A DNA stretch of 64,000 nt from positions 186,001-250,000 of the forward strand of contig NZ_LWMI01000006.1 in assembly GCF_001640365.1 (NCBI RefSeq). Reading direction: 5' to 3'. Source of the DNA: Candidatus Arsenophonus triatominarum (GTDB taxonomy: Bacteria > Pseudomonadota > Gammaproteobacteria > Enterobacterales > Enterobacteriaceae). The notes under the pieces are model-generated. The model saw nothing but the letters and a program-made list of their open reading frames with translations. It was not told where the DNA came from and did no database searches. Each line of letters opens with the position of its first letter. Position 1 is the stretch's first letter. The translations under genes were made by a program, and so were the position numbers. Shown in pieces: positions 55,601 through 64,000 of this stretch.

Positions 55601-56080
55601 TCATTTACAACTCAATTCCTTGATAATTAATATCCAATAAGTAATAATACCATTTGGCGTATTCACCGTAATTTCATCATCAATTTGTTTACCTAATAAT
55701 TCTCTTGCCACTGGTGAATTAATAGAAATCCATTTTTTAGCCGGATTAAATTCATCTAGTCCAACTAAACGAAAAACTTTAATACCACCATTTTCATCTT
55801 GTAGTTTTACCCAAGCCCCAAAGTAAACGCTACCTTCCTGCCGAGGATCGGGATCAACTATTTTTAATACTTCAAGACGTTTAGATAAAAATCGAATACG
55901 TCGATCAATTTCTCGTAATCGCTTTTTACCATAAATATACTCCGCATTCTCTGAACGATCACCAAGCGCCGCTGCCTCTGATGCAGCTTGAGTGACTTTC
56001 GGCCGCTCCTCACGCCAAAGAAACTTCAACTCTTTTTCGAGGTTGTTCCACCCTTCACGCGTAATATAATTATTTTTCAC
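55601..56080 (-). CDS. greB: GreB, transcript cleavage factor
   Basis: GreB rescues backtracked RNA polymerase by stimulating cleavage of the transcript 3' end. The 159-residue protein has the N-terminal coiled coil (YITREGWNNLEKELKFLWREERP) with the acidic tip region LGDRSENAEYIYGKKRLREIDRR, and the FKBP-like C-terminal domain (VYFGAWVKLQDENGG, RLVGLDEFNPAKKWISINSPVARELLGK). GreB rather than GreA is indicated by the basic KKRLREIDRRIRFLSKRLE segment. In E. coli greB is divergent from ompR and co-oriented with yhgF; here it points the other way. Intact. Confidence 0.93.
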   Translation of the reverse strand: MKNNYITREGWNNLEKELKFLWREERPKVTQAASEAAALGDRSENAEYIYGKKRLREIDRRIRFLSKRLEVLKIVDPDPRQEGSVYFGAWVKLQDENGGIKVFRLVGLDEFNPAKKWISINSPVARELLGKQIDDEITVNTPNGIITYWILIIKELSCK

Positions 56081-56266
56081 AATAAAAACTCAGTATAATT
56101 AACCTTAATTTAAACTAATTACTATATAATTCAAAAAAAGTTTTCGTTCACTACATCAAGTTCTAATATCCAAATATAATGTTAACTGGAAATTATTGTT
56201 TTCAACACGTATAAATGCGCACATAAGTCGTTAATTGCGTCCTATTTAAGTATTGAAGAAACTAAA

Positions 56267-58594
56267 ATGATGAATAAATCCTTAAGCAAAATTATTGCAC
56301 ATGAATTAGATACAACGCCAGCGCAAATACTTTCAGCCATTACATTACTCGATGAAGGAAATACTGTTCCTTTTATTGCCCGTTATCGTAAAGAAGTCAC
56401 AGGAGGACTCGATGATAACCAGCTACGTAAACTTGAAACACGTTTAAGTTACTTACGTGAATTAAACGAGCGCCGCCAAACTATCCTAAAATCGATTAAT
56501 GAACAAGGAAAGCTTACGGCTGAACTTGCTCAAGCGATTAATAACACTTTTAATAAAACTGAGCTCGAAGATCTCTACTTACCCTATAAACCCAAACGTA
56601 GGACACGAGGCCAAATAGCGATTGAAGCTGGCCTAGAGCCACTCGCAAAGCGGTTATGGAATGAGCCCCAACATATACCAGAGCAGATAGCCGAAACCTT
56701 TATTGATCCACAAAAAAATATTAATGACACTAAAGCTGCGCTCGATGGTGCTCGTTATATTTTAATGGAACGCTTCGCTGAAGATGCAAATTTACTTAGC
56801 AAAATTCGTGATTATTTGTGGAAAAATGCCCATTTAACGGCAAAAGTTATTGAAGGTAAAGAAACCATAGGTGCAAAATTTAGCGACTATTTTGATCACC
56901 ATGAGCTTATTTCGCATATCCCATCCCACCGTGCACTTGCTATGTTTCGTGGCCGTAACGAGGGTATTTTACAATTATCACTTAATGCCGATCCACAATT
57001 TGAATCACCACCAAAAGAAAGTTATTGTGAAGAAATTATTACCCAACACTTTGGCTTACATTTAAATAATGCACCAGCAGATAAATGGCGAAAAGCCGTT
57101 ATCAGTTGGACATGGCGAGTTAAAATTCTGTTACATTTTGAAACAGAATTGATGGGCACCTTACGTGAAAAAGCAGAAGAAGAAGCGATTCATGTTTTCG
57201 CACGTAATCTACGTGACCTTTTGATGGCAGCGCCTGCTGGTATGCATACCACCATGGGATTAGATCCTGGTTTACGCACTGGCGTCAAAGTTGCTATTGT
57301 TGATGCGACAGGCAAACTCATTACTACAGACACGATTTATCCTCACACCGGACAAGCAACTAAATCTGCAACGACTATTGCATCCTTATGTGAGAAATAT
57401 AAAGTTGCCTTGGTCGCTATTGGTAATGGTACTGCCTCACGTGAAACTGAACGCTTTTTTGCCGCAGTTAAAAAACAGTACCCTCAAATTACCGCCCAGA
57501 AAGTAATCGTTAGTGAATCTGGCGCTTCAGTTTACTCGGCATCTGAGTTAGCGGCTCAAGAATTTCCAGCACTCGATGTCTCTTTACGTGGCGCAGTCTC
57601 TATTGCCCGCCGTTTACAAGATCCACTAGCCGAATTAGTAAAAATTGATCCCAAATCAATTGGTGTTGGTCAATACCAACATGATGTTAACCAAACTTTA
57701 CTAGCTAAAAAATTGACAGCGGTAGTTGAAGATTGTGTAAACTCAGTCGGTGTTGATCTAAATACCGCCTCTGTTGCTCTTCTTTCACATATTGCAGGAC
57801 TAAGTAAAACGATTGCCCAAAATGTCGTTAATTGGCGTAACGAACACGGGCGCTTTAATGACCGCAAACAACTATTGGAAGTTACACGTCTTGGTACAAA
57901 AGCTTTTGAGCAGTGCGCGGGCTTTTTACGCATTATGGCAGGGAATAATCCTCTCGATTCCTCAACAGTTCATCCTGAAGCTTATCAGATCGTAGAAAAA
58001 ATTTTATTAACCACTAAGCAACCCTTAAAAACGATTATGGGTAACACTAGCGTGCTTAATAATCTCAAACCAGAATTGTTTACTACAGACAAATTTGGTA
58101 TTCCGACGGTAAATGATATTTTAAAACAATTAGAAAAGCCTGGACGAGACCCGCGGCCAGAATTTAAAACAGCCTCTTTTATCGATGGCATTGAAACCAT
58201 GGAAGATCTTAAAGTAGGTATGATATTAGAAGGTTCAGTGACCAATGTGACCAATTTTGGTGCGTTTGTCGATATTGGCGTTCATCAGGATGGTTTAGTA
58301 CACATTTCCTCCCTGTCCGATAAATTTATTAAAGATCCTCATTCTCTAGTCAAAACAGGGGATATTATCACCGTTAAAGTTATCGATATTGATTTAAACC
58401 GTAAACGAATTGCATTAACCATGCGTCTGGATGAAAAAATAGCAGATACGCCACAACAACATCGTAATAAGCCACAGACAGGCAAAAAAGCCTCCTCAGC
58501 CAGTTCAACTAAAACATCCCAATGCAACAATACGCTATTCGCTAATAGTGTAATGGGTGATGCACTTTCGGCAGCACTCAATAAAAAGCGTTAA
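56267..58594 (+). CDS. yhgF: Tex (YhgF), RNA-binding transcription accessory protein
   Basis: Tex is a cytoplasmic nucleic-acid-binding protein with an Spt6-like core, linked to transcription and stress tolerance. The 775 residues (773 in E. coli) contain the N-terminal helical region ([24 protein letters not shown]), [24 protein letters not shown], a YqgF/RuvC-like domain ([22 protein letters not shown]), and helix-hairpin-helix motifs ([31 protein letters not shown]). A C-terminal S1 RNA-binding domain follows ([31 protein letters not shown], about 655-725). Two adjacent ATGs could start it. Divergent from greB. Intact. Confidence 0.96.
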   Translation: MMNKSLSKIIAHELDTTPAQILSAITLLDEGNTVPFIARYRKEVTGGLDDNQLRKLETRLSYLRELNERRQTILKSINEQGKLTAELAQAINNTFNKTELEDLYLPYKPKRRTRGQIAIEAGLEPLAKRLWNEPQHIPEQIAETFIDPQKNINDTKAALDGARYILMERFAEDANLLSKIRDYLWKNAHLTAKVIEGKETIGAKFSDYFDHHELISHIPSHRALAMFRGRNEGILQLSLNADPQFESPPKESYCEEIITQHFGLHLNNAPADKWRKAVISWTWRVKILLHFETELMGTLREKAEEEAIHVFARNLRDLLMAAPAGMHTTMGLDPGLRTGVKVAIVDATGKLITTDTIYPHTGQATKSATTIASLCEKYKVALVAIGNGTASRETERFFAAVKKQYPQITAQKVIVSESGASVYSASELAAQEFPALDVSLRGAVSIARRLQDPLAELVKIDPKSIGVGQYQHDVNQTLLAKKLTAVVEDCVNSVGVDLNTASVALLSHIAGLSKTIAQNVVNWRNEHGRFNDRKQLLEVTRLGTKAFEQCAGFLRIMAGNNPLDSSTVHPEAYQIVEKILLTTKQPLKTIMGNTSVLNNLKPELFTTDKFGIPTVNDILKQLEKPGRDPRPEFKTASFIDGIETMEDLKVGMILEGSVTNVTNFGAFVDIGVHQDGLVHISSLSDKFIKDPHSLVKTGDIITVKVIDIDLNRKRIALTMRLDEKIADTPQQHRNKPQTGKKASSASSTKTSQCNNTLFANSVMGDALSAALNKKR

Positions 58595-58729
58595 TCGTTA
58601 ATATATAGCTAATAGTCTGATCTAACATCAGACTATTAGCATATGCAATTTTAGAAAATGGTTTTTTTTAATAAAAACTAATGAATTAACACTAATTTTG
58701 ATGCCAATACTTCACTCTCTAGAGAACTA

Positions 58730-58743
58730 TTGATCAATATCAA
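58730..58743. promoter_or_regulatory. FNR site upstream of feoABC
   Basis: TTGATCAATATCAA matches the FNR consensus TTGAT-N4-ATCAA at every defined base. It lies 160-173 bp before the feoA start. FNR activation of feo is known in E. coli; activity here is inferred. Confidence 0.7.
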
Positions 58744-58788
58744 TTGTTTTCATTTAAAAAAAGCGCTAAATTAATTCGAGTAGCATGT

Positions 58789-58834
58789 AATGATGATTTT
58801 CATTATTGATGTAAGAATGATAATATTTTTCATT
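58789..58834. promoter_or_regulatory. Two Fur-box-like sequences upstream of feoABC
   Basis: AATGATGATTTTCATTATT (58789-58807) and AATGATAATATTTTTCATT (58816-58834) each resemble the 19-bp Fur box GATAATGATAATCATTATC. They lie between the FNR site and feoA, as expected for iron repression. Neither match is perfect. Confidence 0.5.
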
Positions 58835-58902
58835 AATTTTACTATTCGTCTGGTGCCCATTTGCGGTATCTTTGTTTTTTTGGCTCTAGAGTGGAAGTGT
58901 CT

Positions 58903-59139
58903 ATGTCAATTCTTCCTAATCATCGATACAAAATTGTCGGATTTTCAGCAGAAATAAATCCAGCTTACCGTCAAAAGTTACTTTCTTTAGGCATGTTACC
59001 TGGATCTTTTTTTAACGTTATTCGTATAGCGCCGTTTGGTGATCCTATTCAAATCGAAACTCGCCGTATGAATTTGATCTTAAGAAAAAAAGATCTTGCG
59101 TTATTAAATTTGGACGATGCCGGCAACCAAGCGGTATAA
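58903..59139 (+). CDS. feoA: FeoA, Fe(II) transport accessory protein
   Basis: FeoA is a small cytoplasmic SH3-like protein needed with FeoB for ferrous iron uptake. The start at 58903 ([20 protein letters not shown]) is chosen over an upstream extension because it matches the 75-residue E. coli protein; the product has 78 residues. Conserved parts are [37 protein letters not shown]. It is the first gene of feoABC, with an FNR site and Fur-like boxes upstream. Intact. Confidence 0.93.
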   Translation: MSILPNHRYKIVGFSAEINPAYRQKLLSLGMLPGSFFNVIRIAPFGDPIQIETRRMNLILRKKDLALLNLDDAGNQAV

Positions 59140-59199
59140 AAATATTTTTATGATAACTAACATAGCCTATTGCATATTACTCATCTGACACCAAAAACT

Positions 59200-61518
59200 A
59201 TGAAACCATTAACTATTGGCCTTATTGGCAACCCTAACGCCGGTAAAACGACACTCTTTAATCAATTAACAGGCGCTCGTCAACGTGTTGGCAACTGGTC
59301 TGGTGTCACTGTTGAGCGAAAGGTTGGCCGCTTTGCAACCTCGGAATATGATATTGAATTAGTTGACCTGCCTGGCACCTATTCACTAACCACTATTTCA
59401 GAACAGACCTCACTCGATGAGCAAATTGCCTGTCATTTCATCCTAAGTGGCGAAGCGGATATGTTGATCAATGTTATCGATGCCGCTAACCTCGAGCGTA
59501 ATCTTTATCTAACATTACAACTTATTGAATTAGGTGTGCCTTGTATCGTCGCGCTTAATATGTCGGATATTGCCGAAAACCAAAATATTCATATTAATAT
59601 TGATGAACTTCAAACACGCCTGGGTTGCCCTGTTATCCCTCTAGTCTCAACTCGCGCAAAAGGTATTAGCAAATTAAAACAAGCGATTGATAAACATAGT
59701 AATAATCTTATTTCAACCCTCATTCGCTATCCCGATTTTTTGCTCACCGAAGTGGAAAATTTAACTCAAATTATCGACCATAATAAATTCAATCATCAAC
59801 AGCGCCGTTGGCTAGTACTACAAATCTTAGAAGGTGATATATATAGCTTGGAACGTACCGCTATTTCCACTGATAAATTAGATAAAATTAGAACCCATTT
59901 ACAATATCAACAACAAGAAGAGCCTGAGCTCATCATCGCTAATGCACGCTATCAAACTATTGCCACCATTTGCGAAGCAGTTATTAATACTGAAACGGTA
60001 AAACCGAATGCCTTAACGCAATTTATTGATAACATAGTACTTAATCGCTGGTTTGGGGTGCCGATATTTCTTTTTATCATGTATTTGATGTTCATACTTG
60101 CTATCAATATTGGTGGTGCATTACAACCGCTCTTTAAAGGTGGCTCAGAAGCCATTTTCATCCATGGAATTCAATGGATTGGCCATACTTTTAACTTTCC
60201 ACAATGGTTGACGGTTTTCCTTGCCCAAGGGGTAGGTGGTGGTATCAACACTGTTTTGCCATTAGTTCCCCAAATTGGTTTAATGTATTTATTCCTTTCT
60301 GTATTGGAAGACTCAGGTTATATGGCACGCGCAGCATTTGTCATGGATAGACTGATGCAAGCACTAGGTCTGCCTGGTAAATCTTTTGTTCCTTTGATTG
60401 TCGGTTTTGGCTGTAATGTGCCTGCTATTATGGGCGCACGAACACTAGATACCCCTCGTGAACGATTAATCACCGTTTTAATGGCGCCTTTTATGTCTTG
60501 TGGCGCCAGGCTGGCTATTTTTGCTGTCTTTGCGGCCGCTTTTTTTGGCAAAAATGGCGCAAGTATTGTTTTTTCTCTTTATTTATTAGGTATTGTTATT
60601 GCTATCCTAACAGGGTTGTTATTGAAATATACTGTTGCACGGGGCGCATCCTCCCCTTTTATTATGGAATTACCGGTTTACCATGTACCACACTTAAAAA
60701 CATTACTATTACAGACCTGGCAAAGATTGAAAGGCTTTATCTTAAGAGCGGGAAAAGTGATTATTATTGCCAGTATGATTATCGGGGCACTTAATAGTTT
60801 TTCTTTGTCCGGTAAAGTCGTTGATAATATTAACCAATCAGCATTAGCGTCAGTAAGTAAAACCGTTACCCCGTTACTGAAACCTATCGGTATCAATGAT
60901 GATAATTGGCAAGCAACCGTTGGACTTATTACGGGCGCATTAGCTAAAGAAGTGGTTGTCGGCACATTGAATACACTGTACACCGCCGAAAATATTACTC
61001 AAACACTTTTTAATGCCGAGCAATTTAATCTGTTAGATGAATTAGAGGATGCAGTTAATGAAACTTGGGATAGTCTAAAAGAAACATTCAGTTTAAGTGT
61101 CTTATCCAATCCTATTGAAGCAAGTAAAGGTGATGGTGATATGGATAGCAGTACAATGGGCGCTATGGCAGCACGATTCGGCTCGTCTTTATCAGCAGCC
61201 TATAGCTATCTAATCTTTGTTCTACTTTATGTGCCTTGCATTTCTGTATTAGGAGCCATTGCCCGTGAAACGAATCGAAACTGGATGACATTTTCTATTC
61301 TATGGGGCTTGAATGTTGCTTATTCAGTTTCTGCCTTGTTCTACCAAATAGCCACTTTCTCACAACATCCACAATATAGCGCGTGGGTTATTGGGATGCT
61401 CGTCGTATTTAACTTACTGTTAATCGCATTGTTGCGCCATTCACGTAAACGCATAACATTAAAACTCCATCATAATGTCCATAAATGTAACCACAGTCAA
61501 AGTGGTTCATGCCATTAG
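59200..61518 (+). CDS. feoB: FeoB, Fe(II) transporter with G-protein domain
   Basis: FeoB is the inner-membrane ferrous iron transporter, with a cytoplasmic GTPase domain at the N-terminus. The start at 59200 (MKPLTIGLIGNPNAGKT) fits the family; a TTG at 59170 would add ten residues. G-motifs: GNPNAGKT (G1, 10-17), the VGNWSGVTVERK switch I, DLPGTYSL (G3), NMSD (G4). The membrane part contains the two gate motifs (FVPLIVGFGCNVPAIMGAR and MAPFMSCGARLAIFAVF) and LAKEVVVGTLNTLY. About 772 residues against 773. 60 bp after feoA; feoC follows after 10 bp. Intact. Confidence 0.96.
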   Translation: MKPLTIGLIGNPNAGKTTLFNQLTGARQRVGNWSGVTVERKVGRFATSEYDIELVDLPGTYSLTTISEQTSLDEQIACHFILSGEADMLINVIDAANLERNLYLTLQLIELGVPCIVALNMSDIAENQNIHINIDELQTRLGCPVIPLVSTRAKGISKLKQAIDKHSNNLISTLIRYPDFLLTEVENLTQIIDHNKFNHQQRRWLVLQILEGDIYSLERTAISTDKLDKIRTHLQYQQQEEPELIIANARYQTIATICEAVINTETVKPNALTQFIDNIVLNRWFGVPIFLFIMYLMFILAINIGGALQPLFKGGSEAIFIHGIQWIGHTFNFPQWLTVFLAQGVGGGINTVLPLVPQIGLMYLFLSVLEDSGYMARAAFVMDRLMQALGLPGKSFVPLIVGFGCNVPAIMGARTLDTPRERLITVLMAPFMSCGARLAIFAVFAAAFFGKNGASIVFSLYLLGIVIAILTGLLLKYTVARGASSPFIMELPVYHVPHLKTLLLQTWQRLKGFILRAGKVIIIASMIIGALNSFSLSGKVVDNINQSALASVSKTVTPLLKPIGINDDNWQATVGLITGALAKEVVVGTLNTLYTAENITQTLFNAEQFNLLDELEDAVNETWDSLKETFSLSVLSNPIEASKGDGDMDSSTMGAMAARFGSSLSAAYSYLIFVLLYVPCISVLGAIARETNRNWMTFSILWGLNVAYSVSALFYQIATFSQHPQYSAWVIGMLVVFNLLLIALLRHSRKRITLKLHHNVHKCNHSQSGSCH

Positions 61519-61528
61519 AGGTAATGAG

Positions 61529-61768
61529 ATGATCAGTTTATTGCAAGTCAGAGATATGGTTGCGCTGTATGGCAGAACGGATGCTTACCAAATTAGTCAG
61601 AAATTCTCTGCTTCATTACCTATGATTGAGGCTATGTTAGATAAATTAGCGGCCATGGGAAAATTAGAACAAATTGATCAATTATCCTGTTTAACGGGCC
61701 ATAGTTGTAAACAATGTCCCGAAATAAAAAAGTGTAACCTAAAAATTTATCAAGTTACTTCTCTCTAA
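61529..61768 (+). CDS. feoC: FeoC, [Fe-S]-dependent regulator/stabiliser of FeoB
   Basis: FeoC is a small winged-helix protein that stabilises FeoB and carries four cysteines. The start at 61529 (MISLLQVRDMVALYGRTDAYQ) follows an AGAGG site and gives 79 residues (78 in E. coli). A longer upstream frame overlapping feoB is unlikely. The Cys cluster is SCLTGHSCKQCPEIKKC. The gene ends in TCTAA, exactly at a MITE1 insertion; the 5-bp duplication keeps the stop codon intact. Functional. Confidence 0.92.
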   Translation: MISLLQVRDMVALYGRTDAYQISQKFSASLPMIEAMLDKLAAMGKLEQIDQLSCLTGHSCKQCPEIKKCNLKIYQVTSL

Positions 61769-61960
61769 CACAAGTTTCGCACAGGCATATAAAATTCCAG
61801 AAATGGCTTAAAAGCAATGGTTAATTTGCAAGTTACTAAAACGTATAAATTTGTTTAAATTACAATAAGTTGCTTTTAATTTATAAGATTTTGTCTATTT
61901 ATATATTATGCTGAATTAAACTTAAAAATAGAGCGTTTTTTTATCGCTGCGAAACTCGTG
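61769..61960 (-). repeat. MITE1 copy at the feoC stop codon
   Basis: 192 bp, flanked by TCTAA on both sides. The left terminus has one change (CACAAGTTTCGCAC). It separates the convergent genes feoC and bioH. Confidence 0.93.
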
Positions 61961-61993
61961 TCTAATTTATTAGCATAAATAATGTTTTTGCTT

Positions 61994-62779
61994 TTATTCT
62001 GACTCCCCATATAATTGATCCGAAAAATCGACTAACAATTGAATAAACTGATTAGGATGAGAAATAAAAGGGGCATGGGCGGCATGTTTTATTACCACCG
62101 AAGGCGAATTTGGTAACCATTTATCCAGCATTGGTACTATTTTTTTTGGTGCTAAGCTATCAAAGTCACCATAGATACGCAAAAAAGGTTTATTTAACGT
62201 TAATAAAGATTGCCGTAGATCAGTTGTTCGCAAAATTTCCAAACCTGCGTTTAACACGGCAACAGAGGGTAACGGCTGCTCTAGTATCACCGATTTTAAT
62301 AATCGTATATCGTCATTAGCTGTTTTAGTGCCCAATGTTTGCAATACAAGGAAACGTTCTACAGTACGATGAAAATCAACCTGTAATTGTTGTTCAAACC
62401 CCTTAAGTACCGTAGGTTTAATGCCTGGCCAATTTTCTTGTTGTCCAAAACAGGGCGATGAAGCCACTGTTATTAAACCTGCTATTTCAGCTTGATGGTT
62501 AAGTGAGATGATACTAGCAATCAGTCCGCCTAACGACCAACCTAACCAAATAGCCTGCTTAGGCGCTTTCTGCCAAATTACCTCTGCCATTTGTTGTAGC
62601 GACATCGGTGGAAAAAGATTACTACGACCATAGCCAGGTAAGTCAACTAGATGGAGACGAAAATGAGAACCACATTCCACTTCAATGGTACGCCAAACTT
62701 CTGCATTCAATCCCCATCCGTGCAATAGCACAATATCTTGTTTTCCTTTACCCAACTGCTGCCAAAACAGTGTCGTCAT
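61994..62779 (-). CDS. bioH: BioH, pimeloyl-ACP methyl ester carboxylesterase
   Basis: BioH cleaves pimeloyl-ACP methyl ester, ending the BioC-started pimelate stage of biotin synthesis. The start at 62779 ([23 protein letters not shown]) matches the family and gives 261 residues. Alpha/beta-hydrolase features: [13 protein letters not shown] oxyanion loop, Ser82 in [13 protein letters not shown], Asp near 206-208 (RIYGDFDSL) and His236 in [32 protein letters not shown] is typical of BioH. It is divergent from gntX, as in E. coli. Intact, suggesting biotin synthesis is still under selection. Confidence 0.94.
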   Translation of the reverse strand: MTTLFWQQLGKGKQDIVLLHGWGLNAEVWRTIEVECGSHFRLHLVDLPGYGRSNLFPPMSLQQMAEVIWQKAPKQAIWLGWSLGGLIASIISLNHQAEIAGLITVASSPCFGQQENWPGIKPTVLKGFEQQLQVDFHRTVERFLVLQTLGTKTANDDIRLLKSVILEQPLPSVAVLNAGLEILRTTDLRQSLLTLNKPFLRIYGDFDSLAPKKIVPMLDKWLPNSPSVVIKHAAHAPFISHPNQFIQLLVDFSDQLYGESE

Positions 62780-62816
62780 AGTTATTATCTCTTTATAGGT
62801 ATAAAATGACATCATT

Positions 62817-63153
62817 ATGTTAACAATGGCTTGGTATTGTTGGCTATGCCACCAAACACTAAAATATCGCTTTCATGGCATTTGTCACTACTGTTTAAAA
62901 CATTTGCCTTATCTAAAACGAGTTTGTCATCGCTGCGCTTTACCCGTTGAACAATTCACCCTTGCTTGCGGTCGCTGCTTACAAACTCCGCCCTATTAGC
63001 ACAATCTTGTCGCCATTACTCCCTATATACCACCATTAGCTAGTACAGCAGTACAATATGAAAAGATAACGCAAATCGCCTTTATCCTTGCACGCTTATT
63101 TCTACTCTATTGGCAACAAGGATATTGCCAACAACGCTGGCGCAAACCAGATA
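62817..63153 (+). pseudogene. gntX: gntX (ComF-family phosphoribosyltransferase-like) remnant
   Basis: The fragment starts [20 protein letters not shown] and has the zinc-finger-like cysteines of GntX/ComF (CWLC, GICHYC, CHRC, CGRC). An in-frame TAG follows CLQTPPY (62997-62999). Reading continues as NLVAITPYIPPLAS, then ITQIAFILARLFLLYWQQG, and is cut by IS630 at 63154. The phosphoribosyltransferase domain is outside the window or lost. GntX has been linked to DNA uptake/use as nutrient; lost here. Confidence 0.85.
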
Positions 63154-64000
63154 TAGCTAGGCGACTTAATTTTGATTACAAGGTGTGTTATGAGTTATAC
63201 AATTGATTTTCGACGTAAAGTAATATCTGTAAGGAAAGCCGAAGGTTTAACAATTCGAGAAACTGCGAAACAATTCCGTATTGGAAAAGCGTCTTTAGTA
63301 CGTTGGCTTAAACGACCAGAGCCAAAAAATTCAACGCCACGTAAGAGGAAGCTCGATAAAAATGCTTTAGCAAAAGATGTGGAACAGTATCCAGATGCTT
63401 ACCAAAAGGAACGGGCAGAGCGATTCGGTGTTTGTAAAAAGACTATTTGGCAATCCCTTAAAAAGCTGGGATTAACCTATAAAAAAAAACTCTATTCCAT
63501 CCAAAAACCAACGAAAGCGACAGGCTGGCACATCAGCAAAAAAGACAACAGTATGAAAAAAAAGATAAATCTGTTGTTTTTATTGATGAAAGTGGTTTTT
63601 CACATGACACTCCACGAACTCACGGCTATTCCCCAAAAGGTCACCGTTGTTTTGGCCTGAAAAACTGGGGTGCTAAGGGAAGAACAAATGTTATTGGCGC
63701 TTTATTGGGAACAACCCTTTTTGCTATCGGATTATTTGATTGCAATATTAACCGTGATGTTTTTTATGTTTGGAGCACAAAAATATTGCTCCCAGAACTT
63801 CCTGAAAATTCTGTTATTTTTATGGACAACGCTAGCTTTCACAAAGGTAAGAATATTGAACAGGCAATTATAAACGCAGGACACCAGATAGAATATTTGC
63901 CTGTGTATTCACCAGATTTAAATCCTATAGAACATAAATGGTCTCAAGCTAAACGTAAAAAGATGGAAACAGGATGCACTATCGATGACCTGTTTTTAAT
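63154..64000 (+). mobile_element. IS630-family element, running off the window, with A9 tract
   Basis: Starts TAGCTAGGCG after a TA in gntX. It is like the other copies except that the slippery tract has nine A (eight elsewhere), which extends frame A to 63660 in the wrong frame, and one missense change in frame B (WSTKI for WITKI). About 34 bp of the right end lie beyond the window. Confidence 0.93.

Overview
The window reads as the chromosome of an AT-rich gammaproteobacterium of the order Enterobacterales that is decaying under a recent burst of insertion sequences. The intact genes (rsmI, ugd, dcuC, tag, glyQS, oxyR-sthA-fabR, ompR-envZ, greB, tex, feoABC, bioH) have enterobacterial sequence and largely enterobacterial gene order. 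Most others are broken. This resembles a recently host-restricted insect symbiont of the Arsenophonus/Morganellaceae type. The genus is an inference from protein similarity and IS load, not shown directly.

Layout. 1-3430: yraN remnant, lpoA (shortened), rsmI, rnpB and its terminator. 3457-8835: IS/MITE debris around the remnant of a PTS-regulated operon (PRD protein, SFCGS protein, tail of an EIIA-containing regulator). 8854-11047: UDP-glucuronate epimerase gene with three homopolymer indels, then intact ugd. 11178-15710: remnants of a spore-coat-U (SCPU) gene and of mqo, with nested elements. 16152-17513: intact dcuC. 17665-25599: a stack of at least seven elements splitting one tauE/safE-like gene into ends 6 kb apart. 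25856-31785: tag, a frameshifted lipoprotein gene, a degraded small gene, glyQS. 31875-41581: argE in pieces, with four IS630 elements nested at its stop codon. 42206-45393: intact oxyR-sthA-fabR; argCBH, which lie between argE and oxyR in E. coli, are absent. 45555-53176: solid IS mosaic with one stray phage gene (DUF2815). 53422-62779: ompR-envZ, greB, tex, feoABC, bioH. 62817-64000: gntX pseudogene interrupted by a last IS630.

Mobile DNA. Eight IS types can be told apart: an 881-bp IS630 (14 copies or parts, nearly identical, TA target), an IS701-like element with CACGAGTTTCGCA ends, IS982, IS256, IS481, IS3, IS5 and IS21, plus IS4-type fragments. Three non-coding miniature elements share the end sequences of three of these: MITE1 (about 192 bp, IS701-like ends, 14 copies or parts, 5-bp target duplications), MITE2 (189 bp, IS5-type ends) and MITE3 (245 bp, IS982-type ends). 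Elements repeatedly sit inside each other, so the relative order of insertion can be read.

Metabolic picture (inference). Aerobic malate oxidation by Mqo and arginine synthesis through ArgE are lost. C4-dicarboxylate efflux (DcuC), Fe(II) uptake (feoABC with a perfect FNR site and Fur-like boxes), peroxide sensing (OxyR, with an extra Cys beside the redox Cys), transhydrogenase and membrane-lipid control (FabR) are kept. This would fit a low-oxygen, iron-regulated, nutrient-supplied niche.
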